Of a stretch of DNA of 64,000 nt, positions 35,300 to 44,715 are shown piece after piece. The translations under genes and the position numbers were made by a program. The notes below the pieces were generated by a model, which was not told where the DNA came from, did not search any database, and saw only the letters and a program-made list of their open reading frames with translations. The number at the start of each line of letters is the position of its first letter. Positions within the stretch are counted from its first letter, which is position 1. The stretch comes from Candidatus Heimdallarchaeota archaeon (lineage in GTDB: Archaea; Asgardarchaeota; Heimdallarchaeia; JABLTI01), in assembly GCA_019894765.1 (NCBI GenBank), contig JAGXNT010000095.1, positions 1 to 64,000 on the forward strand. Reading direction: 5' to 3'.

Positions 35300-37930
35300 A
35301 TGAAATATGAATTTGGTCGCTCTCCATGTCATTATCTTCATACTGTGCTCGAGAGACTTGCTGATTTAAACAGCTCGTTATTAGAGGCTCATGAACGTGC
35401 ACTATTGGCAAGAGCAAATATGCTTGCGTATGAAATAACGGATACTGTTCAATACGCAACAAATGCAAGACGGCTTGGAAATGAAATCTTGAGGGATATC
35501 TTAACAAAAGAAAGTTACATTCCAGAAGAAGAAGAATTGAAATTGCTGTACTTTTTACATCGTGAAGGCTCAATTGAAATAGATGAACCTCAAATTGAAC
35601 GAATAATTGAACTACAGGAGAAATGGCCCGATCCAGACGATAGGATTTGTGCTTTATTACTTGCTTATAGCATTTCTATTGAAAAAAGCGAACTAAAAGA
35701 GCAAATCTACTCTTTGCTTGAATCTCTCCCAAAAGAGGAGAAATTATGGCCACACGCTACTGCTTATATTATGTCTAATAGGCAATTCGAGTTACCTAGC
35801 AATGTTATTGAGCTTGCTAAAGAGATATCAGGTAGTGATAATCCTGCAGCATATCTAGACAAGATAATTTGGATTAAATCTATGTATGACCCAGATTTTG
35901 GCCCTCGAAATTTTGAAGCTCGAAAACAATTAGCAGAAGAAATCTATCAATGTGACCAACCTGTTGAAGTTCTTTTTGTTCTTGGTTATATGAGAAATGA
36001 AAATGTTCTCGAAAACATCCAGCGCAATATAGAAGAAGTCAAGTCAATCTTGGATTTCACTCCTAAAGTTAATCTTCCATTAGAGGTTAGGGATGCCCCC
36101 ACTAATGATGCGGTAATTCTAGGTCGTTCAGGATCTGTGATTCGCAAAATTGGTTGTCAAGGAACTCTCTATCTTGGCAGAGTTTCCGAAGATGGAAAGC
36201 ATAAACACTTTGGGAAGAAAGTTCTCATGGATGCTGCCTATCCTCATGTTGTGTTCATATCTGGGCATCGTGGATCCGGAAAAAGCTATACATTAGGAGT
36301 TATGGCTGAAGAATTATCTAAAGCTAAACTAGATGTTGGAATAATTCTTGTGGATCCGATTGGTATTTTCTGGGCACTGAAAAATCAAAACACTGATACA
36401 AATGAAAATGTTCTACTCGAGAGATGGGGATTAAAACCAGATGATGTCGATGATGTCGAGGTTTTCACTCCAATTGGTATTTATGACGAATTCCCAGATG
36501 AGACTATTGACTCACCTTTTGCTTTGAAACCTTCAGATTTACATATAGAAGATTGGTGCAGAACTTTTGATATTGATCGATATGAAATCAGAGGAACCGT
36601 TTTAGAAAAAGCAATGCAGATTGTACGAAGAGAAAAACCAGATTATTCTATTGATGATATTATCGAAGCTTTGGATGACCCTGCAATTGCAAATCAATAT
36701 AGGACTGATTCAATACAAGCTATAAGATCAAGAATGGAAGCAGCAAAACGATGGGGAATATTCTCAGGTGTTGGAACACCTTTATCCCGTTTAAGCACTC
36801 CAAACAAAATTTCTGTTCTAGACATAAGCAATCCCCGTATTGGTGATAGCTTACGAGCATTACTTGTTGGAATAATTGCAAGAAAGATTCTAGAAGCAAG
36901 AATTCAAAGCTCTCGTGGAGAAGTTTTCGAAGAGTCTGGTGATACAAATGGAACTATTCCAGTTACATGGTTATTAATTGATGAAGCTCACGTTTTAGTT
37001 CCAAACAACAAGAAAACAGCAGCTTCTGATCCCCTTATAGAATATGCTAAGCAGGGAAGAAAACCAGGTTGTGCATTAGTGTTAGTTACGCAACAACCAT
37101 CTGCTATGCATAAGGACATCATGAGTCAAATCGATATAATGATAACACATCTTCTGACTTTTGAGGATGACATCAAAGCTTTCCTAAAAAGAGTTCCAGC
37201 TTCTGTTCCAGAGCAATTTGAGGATTCCGATTTCATTCGTAGCATGCCTACTGGTGTTGGATTGTTTTCGGATCAAAAAACACAAAATAGGAGTTTCGTT
37301 GTAAAGATTCGTCCTAGAACATCGTTACATGCTGGCAGAGAAGCTGTTCCATCTTCTTTGAGGAGGCAATTGCGAGATCAAAAACAACCTGAAGAAACAA
37401 CAGTTGACAGAAGAGATGTAGTCATTGAAACTCTAGTAACTGAACCAGAAATAAAAGTTAAATCTGACTCACTTATCCCTGAACCAGTTCCAGAGAGAAG
37501 AGTAAAACCACCTCCTAAACAAAGGGATCATAAACCTAAAACAAAAAGCGAATTTCCAATTCCGGAACCCAGTATATTGCCAGAAAAAATGGTTCTCAGT
37601 ACACTGGAGCGAAAACTGGAATACGGTCATAACACCTTTTTATTTGATGGATCAAAATCCACTAAATTTGATAAGCATCAAAGATCGGGAGTTAGACAAG
37701 GAACTATTGATGAGGTTTTACCAGACATCCTTAGTAAGTTGGAAGATATCGGTTGGGAAATCAGTGAGATGATTCTTGAGAAGACTATCGCTGTGATACT
37801 TATGAAGCTAGAAAGCGCAGCATTAGGTATTGCTTATACAATTTTAGAAGACAAGCTAGCAATGTCCTATCTAGTTGTAGCAAAGGAACGCTTCAAGAAA
37901 AACACCTATGACAAGATCTTCGACTTGTAA
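35300..37930 (+). CDS. HerA-like ATPase with helical N-terminal domain
   Basis: An 876-residue FtsK/HerA-superfamily ATPase. Residues 1-250 are helical repeats of unknown type; a small beta barrel follows (about 270-300, ILGRSGSVIRKIG); Walker A is SGHRGSGKSYT (about 319-329), Walker B is WLLIDEAHVL (about 557-566), and VLVTQQPSAM is sensor I. A proline- and charge-rich linker (about 690-770) leads to a separate C-terminal alpha/beta domain of about 100 residues. HerA forms hexamers with the nuclease NurA in DNA end resection; no NurA gene is nearby and the added domains are not those of HerA proper, so a different translocase role is likely. GGTG lies eight bases before the ATG. Confidence 0.75.
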   Translation: MKYEFGRSPCHYLHTVLERLADLNSSLLEAHERALLARANMLAYEITDTVQYATNARRLGNEILRDILTKESYIPEEEELKLLYFLHREGSIEIDEPQIERIIELQEKWPDPDDRICALLLAYSISIEKSELKEQIYSLLESLPKEEKLWPHATAYIMSNRQFELPSNVIELAKEISGSDNPAAYLDKIIWIKSMYDPDFGPRNFEARKQLAEEIYQCDQPVEVLFVLGYMRNENVLENIQRNIEEVKSILDFTPKVNLPLEVRDAPTNDAVILGRSGSVIRKIGCQGTLYLGRVSEDGKHKHFGKKVLMDAAYPHVVFISGHRGSGKSYTLGVMAEELSKAKLDVGIILVDPIGIFWALKNQNTDTNENVLLERWGLKPDDVDDVEVFTPIGIYDEFPDETIDSPFALKPSDLHIEDWCRTFDIDRYEIRGTVLEKAMQIVRREKPDYSIDDIIEALDDPAIANQYRTDSIQAIRSRMEAAKRWGIFSGVGTPLSRLSTPNKISVLDISNPRIGDSLRALLVGIIARKILEARIQSSRGEVFEESGDTNGTIPVTWLLIDEAHVLVPNNKKTAASDPLIEYAKQGRKPGCALVLVTQQPSAMHKDIMSQIDIMITHLLTFEDDIKAFLKRVPASVPEQFEDSDFIRSMPTGVGLFSDQKTQNRSFVVKIRPRTSLHAGREAVPSSLRRQLRDQKQPEETTVDRRDVVIETLVTEPEIKVKSDSLIPEPVPERRVKPPPKQRDHKPKTKSEFPIPEPSILPEKMVLSTLERKLEYGHNTFLFDGSKSTKFDKHQRSGVRQGTIDEVLPDILSKLEDIGWEISEMILEKTIAVILMKLESAALGIAYTILEDKLAMSYLVVAKERFKKNTYDKIFDL

Positions 37931-38054
37931 AATCAGGTTGTGATATATTATTCCCAAAAAGAAAGAGATTCAGTTAGATAAAAAGTTCTTCGAGAAAAAC
38001 CAAGAACTTTTTTCACAACTTTTTCAGAAAGTTGTTTGGCCCATAATTGAACCT

Positions 38055-39044
38055 TTGACTATTGAAATCGCTGCAAAGGATTACGCTTTGCTAAAAGAAG
38101 AAGTCTGGAACCTCTTCTACAATTCTATACAAACGAATAATAAAAGAAAATCACTGTCTGAAAAAGATTTCTTGAAAAAGATTCCTTCATTTAAGGATCT
38201 GAAAGTAGCTGAATTTATTTTTGATTTAGTAAATGATTTCACAGAGAGTTTCTATGAGGAACTAGTCTTTAGTAAGAAACCTGAAGCAATTACAGATGCG
38301 ATCACTCTTCTTGTTTACCAGCAAATAATCATTACTTGGATTAGTCAATTGGTAGAGCAGACCATTACTCCACTATTACTCTTTTCCATAAAAAATTCCG
38401 GGAAAATTGAGGAAGTAAAACAAATCATTGCTCGCGTTTTTCTTGCTATTGCACAAGATCAAGTAGACTCAGTTGAAGCTGAAAATCAAGTTAGTACTGT
38501 CTTACGCAATAATTATGATTTATCTGATAATCTCGTGGTTTTTATTAAATCACTCATCAAAACATTTGCTAGTTTCAAAGAAAAACATGGTTTCGATGAA
38601 CTCGCAAAAATTGGAGAAGAATCGATTAAAGGTATGAAAACTAGGTTAACAGGGAAACCTCATCTTTTCTCGAAACCCATTAGTGATTCCTTATATGACC
38701 GTGAGAGAATTGTCAATGAGTGGGTAAAAAATATACTCATACCATCATGTATTGTTCTTCGTATTGCTGGTGAAGAATTGCATAACAACTTTGTGGCGAA
38801 ATGTAAGAAGAATTTTGACTTATTCTTGGATCAAACTTTGACAGCAGAGGATTTTGAAAAACGACTAAATATTGATTTGAAAAAGTTCGGTGGTGAAGAG
38901 GAAGAATTAATTATGCCAATTCAGGAGTCCATTGCAAGTTCAATTAGATTTCTCGAAATAGCAAGAATTGATGATCCTTCTCTAAGTTTATTAGTTCTGA
39001 TTATGGATGAAGAACAGGATAATGCACGGAAAAGCTATTCCTAG
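38055..39044 (+). CDS. All-helical protein of unknown function upstream of ESCRT-III
   Basis: A protein of about 329 residues, almost entirely predicted helix, acidic, without membrane segments or known motifs. I do not recognise it. The start is unclear: the frame is open from 37944, the only conventional start is TTG 38055, and no good ribosome-binding site precedes it; residues encoded upstream (for example VVWPIIEPL) look like continuing protein. An unusual start codon upstream, or a sequencing error, is possible. It lies between a HerA-like ATPase and the ESCRT-III gene on the same strand, with gaps of 124 and 136 bp, so co-transcription is possible but not shown. Confidence 0.55.
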   Translation: MTIEIAAKDYALLKEEVWNLFYNSIQTNNKRKSLSEKDFLKKIPSFKDLKVAEFIFDLVNDFTESFYEELVFSKKPEAITDAITLLVYQQIIITWISQLVEQTITPLLLFSIKNSGKIEEVKQIIARVFLAIAQDQVDSVEAENQVSTVLRNNYDLSDNLVVFIKSLIKTFASFKEKHGFDELAKIGEESIKGMKTRLTGKPHLFSKPISDSLYDRERIVNEWVKNILIPSCIVLRIAGEELHNNFVAKCKKNFDLFLDQTLTAEDFEKRLNIDLKKFGGEEEELIMPIQESIASSIRFLEIARIDDPSLSLLVLIMDEEQDNARKSYS

Positions 39045-39180
39045 AAAAATAGACTTTTAGATGAATGCGTATATATATTAATGAAGTAACAAGAATAAAA
39101 AACAAGCTTAATGCTTAAAGAAAATGTTTTTTATATCGATTGTTCGAATAAAGCTTACAAAGAATTGGAATGTATGAATA

Positions 39181-39846
39181 ATGCCTAAAATAAAAAATTG
39201 GTTGTTTGGTAAAGATAAACCTAAAGATACTGAAAGTATTGCTAAAATTAGACGTGTTATCAATAAATATACCTTGCAGTCTAGAAGATTGACTCAACAA
39301 GCTGATGAGCAAAAGGATATTGCAAGGAACATGATGACTAGTGGAAATAAAGCAGGTGCGAAACAGGCCTTAATGCGTCGTCAATTGTATCTTAAGAAAT
39401 TAAATGAAACCCAAAACAAAATGCTCAATTTACAAGGTATGATAGAATCAATTTCTGAAGCAAAAGATGTAGCAGAAACAACGCATGCAATCAAAGATGG
39501 AGTAGTAGTCATTGAAGACACTCTGAAGAACGTCTCACCTGCAGACACTGAAAGAGCTATGTTTGAAATGCAATCCTCAATGGAGAAAGTAGCATTTGCT
39601 TCTGATGCTTTAGCTGATACCTCCTTCTCTGAAACAGAATTAGATCTTGATATGGAAGATATGATAGACCAAGAAATGGCTGAGCTGGAAATGGAACTAT
39701 CATTAGGACAAGTTGATGAGCTCCCAGATGCAGGGACAACCACAACAAAAATCAAAGATAAAGAACCTGTTGAAGAAGAAGATGAAATCGGAGATGAAAT
39801 TGCAGAACTCCGAAAGAAAATTGAACGTGAAAGAAGCGGAGCATAA
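39181..39846 (+). CDS. Snf7-domain ESCRT-III protein
   Basis: A 221-residue ESCRT-III protein. Residues 1-15 are basic, residues 20-95 form the long hairpin of helices 1 and 2 (SRRLTQQADEQKDIARNMM, KQALMRRQLYLKKLNETQN), residues 96-145 the third and fourth helices, and the C-terminal part is acidic (LDLDMEDMIDQEMAELEME), as in CHMP proteins. Near the end DEIAELRKKIERER resembles a MIM1 helix that would bind the MIT domain of Vps4. ESCRT-III polymers bend and cut membranes in division, budding and repair. No Vps4 or ESCRT-II gene is seen here. It converges on a winged-helix gene and CDC48. Confidence 0.85.
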   Translation: MPKIKNWLFGKDKPKDTESIAKIRRVINKYTLQSRRLTQQADEQKDIARNMMTSGNKAGAKQALMRRQLYLKKLNETQNKMLNLQGMIESISEAKDVAETTHAIKDGVVVIEDTLKNVSPADTERAMFEMQSSMEKVAFASDALADTSFSETELDLDMEDMIDQEMAELEMELSLGQVDELPDAGTTTTKIKDKEPVEEEDEIGDEIAELRKKIERERSGA

Positions 39847-39894
39847 AGAATAATAATTACGTAGCGTTTTTGAACGCTACAATTAGTTCTTTTT

Positions 39895-40167
39895 TTAATC
39901 TTCACCTACAGCCATGTAAACCCTGTCTTCACCAATTAATTCAATTCTTCGTTTGTTCTTTGTAATAAAAGAAACGTGGACAATACCTCTTATCTCTAAT
40001 TCCATGAGGATTTGATTAATCTCAGTTTTTGAGACATCACCAAATTCCATAGACAAGATTGTAACTAACTCATCATCCAATAAAACACCTTGTCGTTTTT
40101 GAATGGCCATTAGAACTGCGGTTGCTAGAGGCATGGTTTTCCATATTGCTGCTCTTTCTTTAGACAT
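39895..40167 (-). CDS. Small winged-helix protein
   Basis: A 90-residue protein with a single winged-helix fold: helix MPLATAVLMAIQKRQG, helix LLDDELVTILSMEF, recognition-like helix SKTEINQILMELEIRGIVHV, and a two-strand wing (FITKNKRRIELI). Similar small proteins occur in other archaea. It could be a DNA-binding protein, or an interaction domain like the winged helices of ESCRT-II. The position, convergent with ESCRT-III and 139 bp downstream of CDC48, is suggestive only. I do not assign a function. Confidence 0.65.
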   Translation of the reverse strand: MSKERAAIWKTMPLATAVLMAIQKRQGVLLDDELVTILSMEFGDVSKTEINQILMELEIRGIVHVSFITKNKRRIELIGEDRVYMAVGED

Positions 40168-40306
40168 TTTGACATAAAACTCCTAAGATAAGATAGTTAT
40201 TCAAAAATCGGAACAAAATTCCCAAATCAATCTTTATCAATTACCTTTTAAAGAATTGTGGTTTGTTTGTTTCGATGATTGTGTGAGATAATTATTATAG
40301 GACATT

Positions 40307-42499
40307 TTAGATGACAGGTGAAAGCTCACTAACCTCAACTGAGGCTCGTTTGAACCTTTCTACTGCCTTTTCATAATATTTCATCATATCAGCAGTTATT
40401 GAAGCATATACTTTCTTATTCGCAGCTTCGAAATGTTTTAATCTGACTATTGAAGCATTCATATCTTCTCTTAGAGATAACATTGCAGCTTCTCTACATA
40501 AAGATTCAATATCAGCTCCTGAAAATCCTTCGATATTTTTTGCAATTTCTTTTAGATCAACATCTTCAGCTACGGGCATTTCTTTTGTAAAGATTTGAAG
40601 GATTTTTAGTCTTGCTTTTTGATCTGGTGGTGGAATTAGCACAAATCGATCAAATCGTCCAGGTCTTAACAGTGCACTATCTATAATATCGGGTCTATTT
40701 GTGGCTGCTATAATTACAACTTGTTTAATCATTTCTAAGCCATCAATTTCTGTTAAAAGCTGACTTATGACTCGTTCTGTTGTTCCTGAATCACCAAATC
40801 CACTACCTCTTCTTGGAGCAAGAGCATCTATTTCATCAAAGAAGACAATAGTTGGAGCAGCCATTTTTGCTTTCCTGAAAATTTCTCTAACAGCTTTCTC
40901 AGATTCGCCAACCCATTTGCTCATAACTTCTGGTCCTTTAATACTAATAAAATTGACTTCGCTTTCAGTAGCTACCGCTTTTGCGAGAAGTGTTTTTCCG
41001 CAACCGGGTGGACCAAATAATAGTATCCCTCTTGGTGGTGATATCCCCAATCTGCTAAATGATTCTTTGAATTTTAAAGGCCATTCTATAGCTTCCTTTA
41101 ACTCCCTAACTTGATTGTCTAATCCCCCTACATCTGTCCAGCGAATATTTGGTATTTCTGTGAAAACTTCTCTAATAGCTGAAGGTTGTATTTCCTTCAT
41201 GGCTGATTGGAAATCATCGTGGGTTACTATTAGTATTTCTAATAATTCAGGAGTGATTATCTTATCAGCCTCTTCAATATCGGGGAGAAATCTTCTTAGG
41301 GCTTTCATTGCTGATTCTCGACAAAGAGCTTGTAGGTCAGCACCAACATAACCATGAGTTTTTTCTGCCATTAAATCTAAATTAACGTCTTCTGCAAGAG
41401 GCATCCCTCGAGAGTGAATTAACAAGATTTCGCGTCGACCATCTCGATCTGGAACACCGATTTCGATTTCTCGATCAAAACGACCAGGTCTTCTTAGAGC
41501 GGGATCAATAGAGTCTGGTCTATTAGTAGCTCCAACTACTATTACTTCTCCTCGGGAAACCATACCATCCATTAAGGCTAGTAACTGAGCAACAACTCTT
41601 CGTTCAACTTCTCCTGTAACCTCAGCTCTTTTACTTGCAATTGCATCAAGCTCATCAATAAAAACTATAGTGGGAGCTTTTACTGCAGCATCTTTGAAAA
41701 TTTGTCGAAGTCTTTGCTCAGATTCACCATAAAACTTTGACATGATTTCAGGACCATTTATTGTTACAAAATTAGAAGCACTTTCATTTGCTACAGCTTT
41801 TGCAATTAGTGTTTTCCCACAACCAGGTGGACCGTGTAAGAGAACTCCTTTAGGTGGATCAATTCCCAGCTTCTTGAAGAGTTCTGGGTGTCTCATCGGT
41901 AGCTCGACCATTTCACGAATTCGTCGAATTTGGTCTCCAAGACCACCAATATCTTCGTATGAAGTTCGCGGTAGAGCTTCTTCTGAAATTTGAACTGGTT
42001 TATCGATGACTTTTAGTTCAGTATCTTCTGTAATTCTAATGATTCCCTTAGGATTTGTAGATGTAACTGTGAAAGGTAAAGATTTGCCTAAAATTGGAAT
42101 TAAAACAGTATCGCCCTCGGTTAATGGATAGCCCAATAATTTTCTTTTCACAAAATTCTCGAAGCTGTAATCAATAGCAACTGGCGTTTGGAAAGGTGCT
42201 AAAGTTACTGTTTTTGCATTTTTTGCATTTGCTTTGGAAACTGTTACTTTCTCAGATAATCCAACATCAGCATTATTTCTTAGAAGCTTATCCATTCGTA
42301 TTAAGCCAGCATTTTGGTCTTCAGGATAAGCAGGCCAAGCAATTGCAGAAGTTGTTTTCTTCCCCTTTATTTCAACAACATCACCGGTTGTAACACTAAT
42401 TTGTCGCATTGAAAGACCATCAATTCGAACTTTTTGTCTTCCGATATCCCGTTGTCTTGCCTCAGCAACTTTCAATGTAATAGTGGATTTTGTTGGCAT
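40307..42499 (-). CDS. cdc48: CDC48/p97-type AAA+ ATPase
   Basis: A 730-residue protein with the full CDC48 plan: N-domain double-psi barrel (residues 1-90), CDC48 domain 2 (100-165), AAA module D1 with Walker A GPPGCGKT (223-230) and Walker [10 protein letters not shown] (278-286), and D2 with Walker A at 496-503 and Walker [10 protein letters not shown] (551-559). Arginine fingers lie in LRRPGRFDR. The hexamer unfolds proteins and feeds them to the proteasome. The C-terminus (VSELSPVI) lacks an obvious HbYX motif. GTGAT precedes the ATG by five bases. Confidence 0.95.
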   Translation of the reverse strand: MPTKSTITLKVAEARQRDIGRQKVRIDGLSMRQISVTTGDVVEIKGKKTTSAIAWPAYPEDQNAGLIRMDKLLRNNADVGLSEKVTVSKANAKNAKTVTLAPFQTPVAIDYSFENFVKRKLLGYPLTEGDTVLIPILGKSLPFTVTSTNPKGIIRITEDTELKVIDKPVQISEEALPRTSYEDIGGLGDQIRRIREMVELPMRHPELFKKLGIDPPKGVLLHGPPGCGKTLIAKAVANESASNFVTINGPEIMSKFYGESEQRLRQIFKDAAVKAPTIVFIDELDAIASKRAEVTGEVERRVVAQLLALMDGMVSRGEVIVVGATNRPDSIDPALRRPGRFDREIEIGVPDRDGRREILLIHSRGMPLAEDVNLDLMAEKTHGYVGADLQALCRESAMKALRRFLPDIEEADKIITPELLEILIVTHDDFQSAMKEIQPSAIREVFTEIPNIRWTDVGGLDNQVRELKEAIEWPLKFKESFSRLGISPPRGILLFGPPGCGKTLLAKAVATESEVNFISIKGPEVMSKWVGESEKAVREIFRKAKMAAPTIVFFDEIDALAPRRGSGFGDSGTTERVISQLLTEIDGLEMIKQVVIIAATNRPDIIDSALLRPGRFDRFVLIPPPDQKARLKILQIFTKEMPVAEDVDLKEIAKNIEGFSGADIESLCREAAMLSLREDMNASIVRLKHFEAANKKVYASITADMMKYYEKAVERFKRASVEVSELSPVI

Positions 42500-42688
42500 A
42501 TTTAATCACAGTTTCCAATAACTATATGCTTTTTAGCAAACAATCTGCTTTTTATTGTTAATCTATCGACAATCATGATTAGTTTTCAAGTCTTTCGATT
42601 ATATTCGAATTAACCTTTAGATTATGCTTTTAAAAAGAATGATTTAGTGACATAAAACTAAATTAAAAGAAAAAAAGAAGTGGATGTT

Positions 42689-42949
42689 TTAATCTCCACC
42701 CATTCCAAACAAGTTTTGTCCTGCTCCAACTTGCTGGATATTTATTATAGTTTCACACCTGGGACAGACAAACACCATAGAATAAATGTGCGTCGAAGTA
42801 CCAAGTATTGGTGCGCGTGGGCCATCTGCTTTTCCCATATATCCTTTTATCCAAGAAATTTCGCCTTGGCAATGAGGGCATTTCATTTTTCGCCCAAATT
42901 CAAAAGGATATTCCATCTCCATTACTTTAGATATATATTTCCTGAACAT
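42689..42949 (-). CDS. Small zinc-ribbon protein
   Basis: An 86-residue protein with two CxxC knuckles (CPHC and CPRC, about 30 residues apart) that would hold one zinc ion; the C-terminus is Gly-rich (GAGQNLFGMGGD). I do not recognise the family; small zinc ribbons of this kind bind nucleic acids or act in translation and transcription. The frame can begin at GTG 42958, but that codon overlaps a GTGAG ribosome-binding-like run and I prefer ATG 42949. Another in-frame ATG lies just before the first CPHC. Confidence 0.6.
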   Translation of the reverse strand: MFRKYISKVMEMEYPFEFGRKMKCPHCQGEISWIKGYMGKADGPRAPILGTSTHIYSMVFVCPRCETIINIQQVGAGQNLFGMGGD

Positions 42950-43043
42950 TTTACTCACTTTGAAAATTACATTTAGTAATTAATCTAATGTCCTTATTAA
43001 GATGTTGAAATAAAAAAAAAGGTAATTGACTTTCTCAGAAAGT

Positions 43044-44489
43044 CTATTTCTTAATTTTCCAGATTGTTCCTTTAGGTGAATCTTCTAGAACAATATGTAC
43101 TTCTGCTAATTTGTCCCTAATTTTATCGCTAGTTTTGTAGTCTTTGTTATTTCTGGCTTCGTTTCTGAGATCAATTATGAGATTCAGTAGTTCATCTAGA
43201 GTTTTGTCATCGGCACCAAGTGATACCTCAGAGCTTTTTACTAAAAGACCAAAAGTATCCAATAGTAACTTGTACATCTCAAATGCTTCTTGGAGTGTTC
43301 CGTGATTAATTTCACCTTCAATGTATTTATTGAGAGCTTTCGCGAGTTCATGTATAGCCTTCAAACCTTTTGGAGTATCGAAGTTTTTATCCATTCCTTT
43401 TTCGAAGTCTTTTCGTACTTTTTTAACTTCTTTGAGCAATTCTTCTTCTCGCTCACTCATCGGAGATTTTTGGGTTAGGGAACGCATGTGACTTTGCACA
43501 TTTTCAAAAGTTGTACGAAGACGTTCCACGCTATTTTTCGCTCCATCGAGTTTATCTTCAGAGAATTCAAGGATTGCACCATATCTTGTAGATAGGAAAA
43601 AGTATCGAATAGTATCTGCATCGAATTTATCCATTAATTCGTGAAGTGTCGTAATATTACCCAAGGATTTTGACATTTTCTCTTCCTTAAGATTAAGGAA
43701 TTCACCATAAATCCAATACTTTACGAATGGTTTGCCAGTAGCTCCTTCTGATTGAGCAATTTCATTGGTATGATGTGGGAATTTAAGATCAACGGCACCA
43801 GAGTGTATATCAAATGTTTCACCAAGATATTTCATTGACATTGCAGAACATTCTATATGCCAACCAGGTCGTCCTTTACCCCATGGGCTTTCAAAGAAAA
43901 TTTTTCTTTTGATTTCTTCTTCAGTGCTTTTCTTCCATAAAGCGAAATCTTGGACATTGCCTTTTTCATATGTATCTGCTTTTGCTCGAACACCGACTTG
44001 TAAGGTTTCAAGATCAACATTAGCAATTTTACCATAATCTTTGAACTTTTCAATTTTAAAGTAGACACCATCGTCTGTTTCGTACGCATAGCCTTTTTCT
44101 TCAAGTTTCTTGATGAGTTCTATCATCTCTTGAATATGATCTGTAGCTCTTGGATAGACATGAGCTCGTTTCATATGTAGCCAGTCGATACCTTCAAAGA
44201 AAACATCAGTGTACTTTTCGGTAAATTCTTGGAGAGTCAGACCTTCTTCTGCGGAATCTCGGATTGTTTTATCATCAATGTCAGTAATATTCATCAATTG
44301 GAAGACTTCAAAACCTTTGAATTCAAAATATCGTCGCATCATATCAGCCATGAAGAATGTTCTATAGTTTCCTATGTGTGGAGTACCATAGACAGTTGGA
44401 CCACAAGTGTACATGGTAACCTTACCATCCACTAGTGGTTTGAATTCCTCCATTTTTCTTGTAAGGCTGTTTCGAACAACTAATGTCAT
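43044..44489 (-). CDS. cysS: Cysteinyl-tRNA synthetase
   Basis: A class I aminoacyl-tRNA synthetase of about 481 residues. The HIGH motif is PHIGNYR, preceded by zinc ligand Cys in YTCGPTVYG; further zinc ligands are in HIECSAMSM and the PHHTNEIAQSE segment; KMSKS is EEKMSKSLGN. The C-terminal helical part carries the DALR/anticodon region. It charges tRNA-Cys in the cytoplasm. GTG 44501 opens the longest frame, but it is part of GGTG, which stands seven bases before ATG 44489, so I use the latter. Confidence 0.95.
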   Translation of the reverse strand: MTLVVRNSLTRKMEEFKPLVDGKVTMYTCGPTVYGTPHIGNYRTFFMADMMRRYFEFKGFEVFQLMNITDIDDKTIRDSAEEGLTLQEFTEKYTDVFFEGIDWLHMKRAHVYPRATDHIQEMIELIKKLEEKGYAYETDDGVYFKIEKFKDYGKIANVDLETLQVGVRAKADTYEKGNVQDFALWKKSTEEEIKRKIFFESPWGKGRPGWHIECSAMSMKYLGETFDIHSGAVDLKFPHHTNEIAQSEGATGKPFVKYWIYGEFLNLKEEKMSKSLGNITTLHELMDKFDADTIRYFFLSTRYGAILEFSEDKLDGAKNSVERLRTTFENVQSHMRSLTQKSPMSEREEELLKEVKKVRKDFEKGMDKNFDTPKGLKAIHELAKALNKYIEGEINHGTLQEAFEMYKLLLDTFGLLVKSSEVSLGADDKTLDELLNLIIDLRNEARNNKDYKTSDKIRDKLAEVHIVLEDSPKGTIWKIKK

Positions 44490-44715
44490 TTTTTTCACCA
44501 CTAAAGTAATTCAATGAATATTATCCATTAAATTCTTCGTTTAGCTTCTTATTTCCCAACCTCTAATCTCTTTTAAAAGGATTCTTGCAAGTATTGCCTA
44601 GAATTTGGTAAACTTAATTTCCCTTTACTTAACTGAAATTAAAGCACATAATATTGATATACTTATGTTTGTTTAACACTTGATAGAAATCGAATATTAA
44701 TACAGGTTTTTTAAA

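Noticed and set aside
39895..40167. Vps25/ESCRT-II assignment for the small winged-helix protein
   Set aside because: It has one winged helix of 90 residues while Vps25 has two; position near ESCRT-III alone is not enough.
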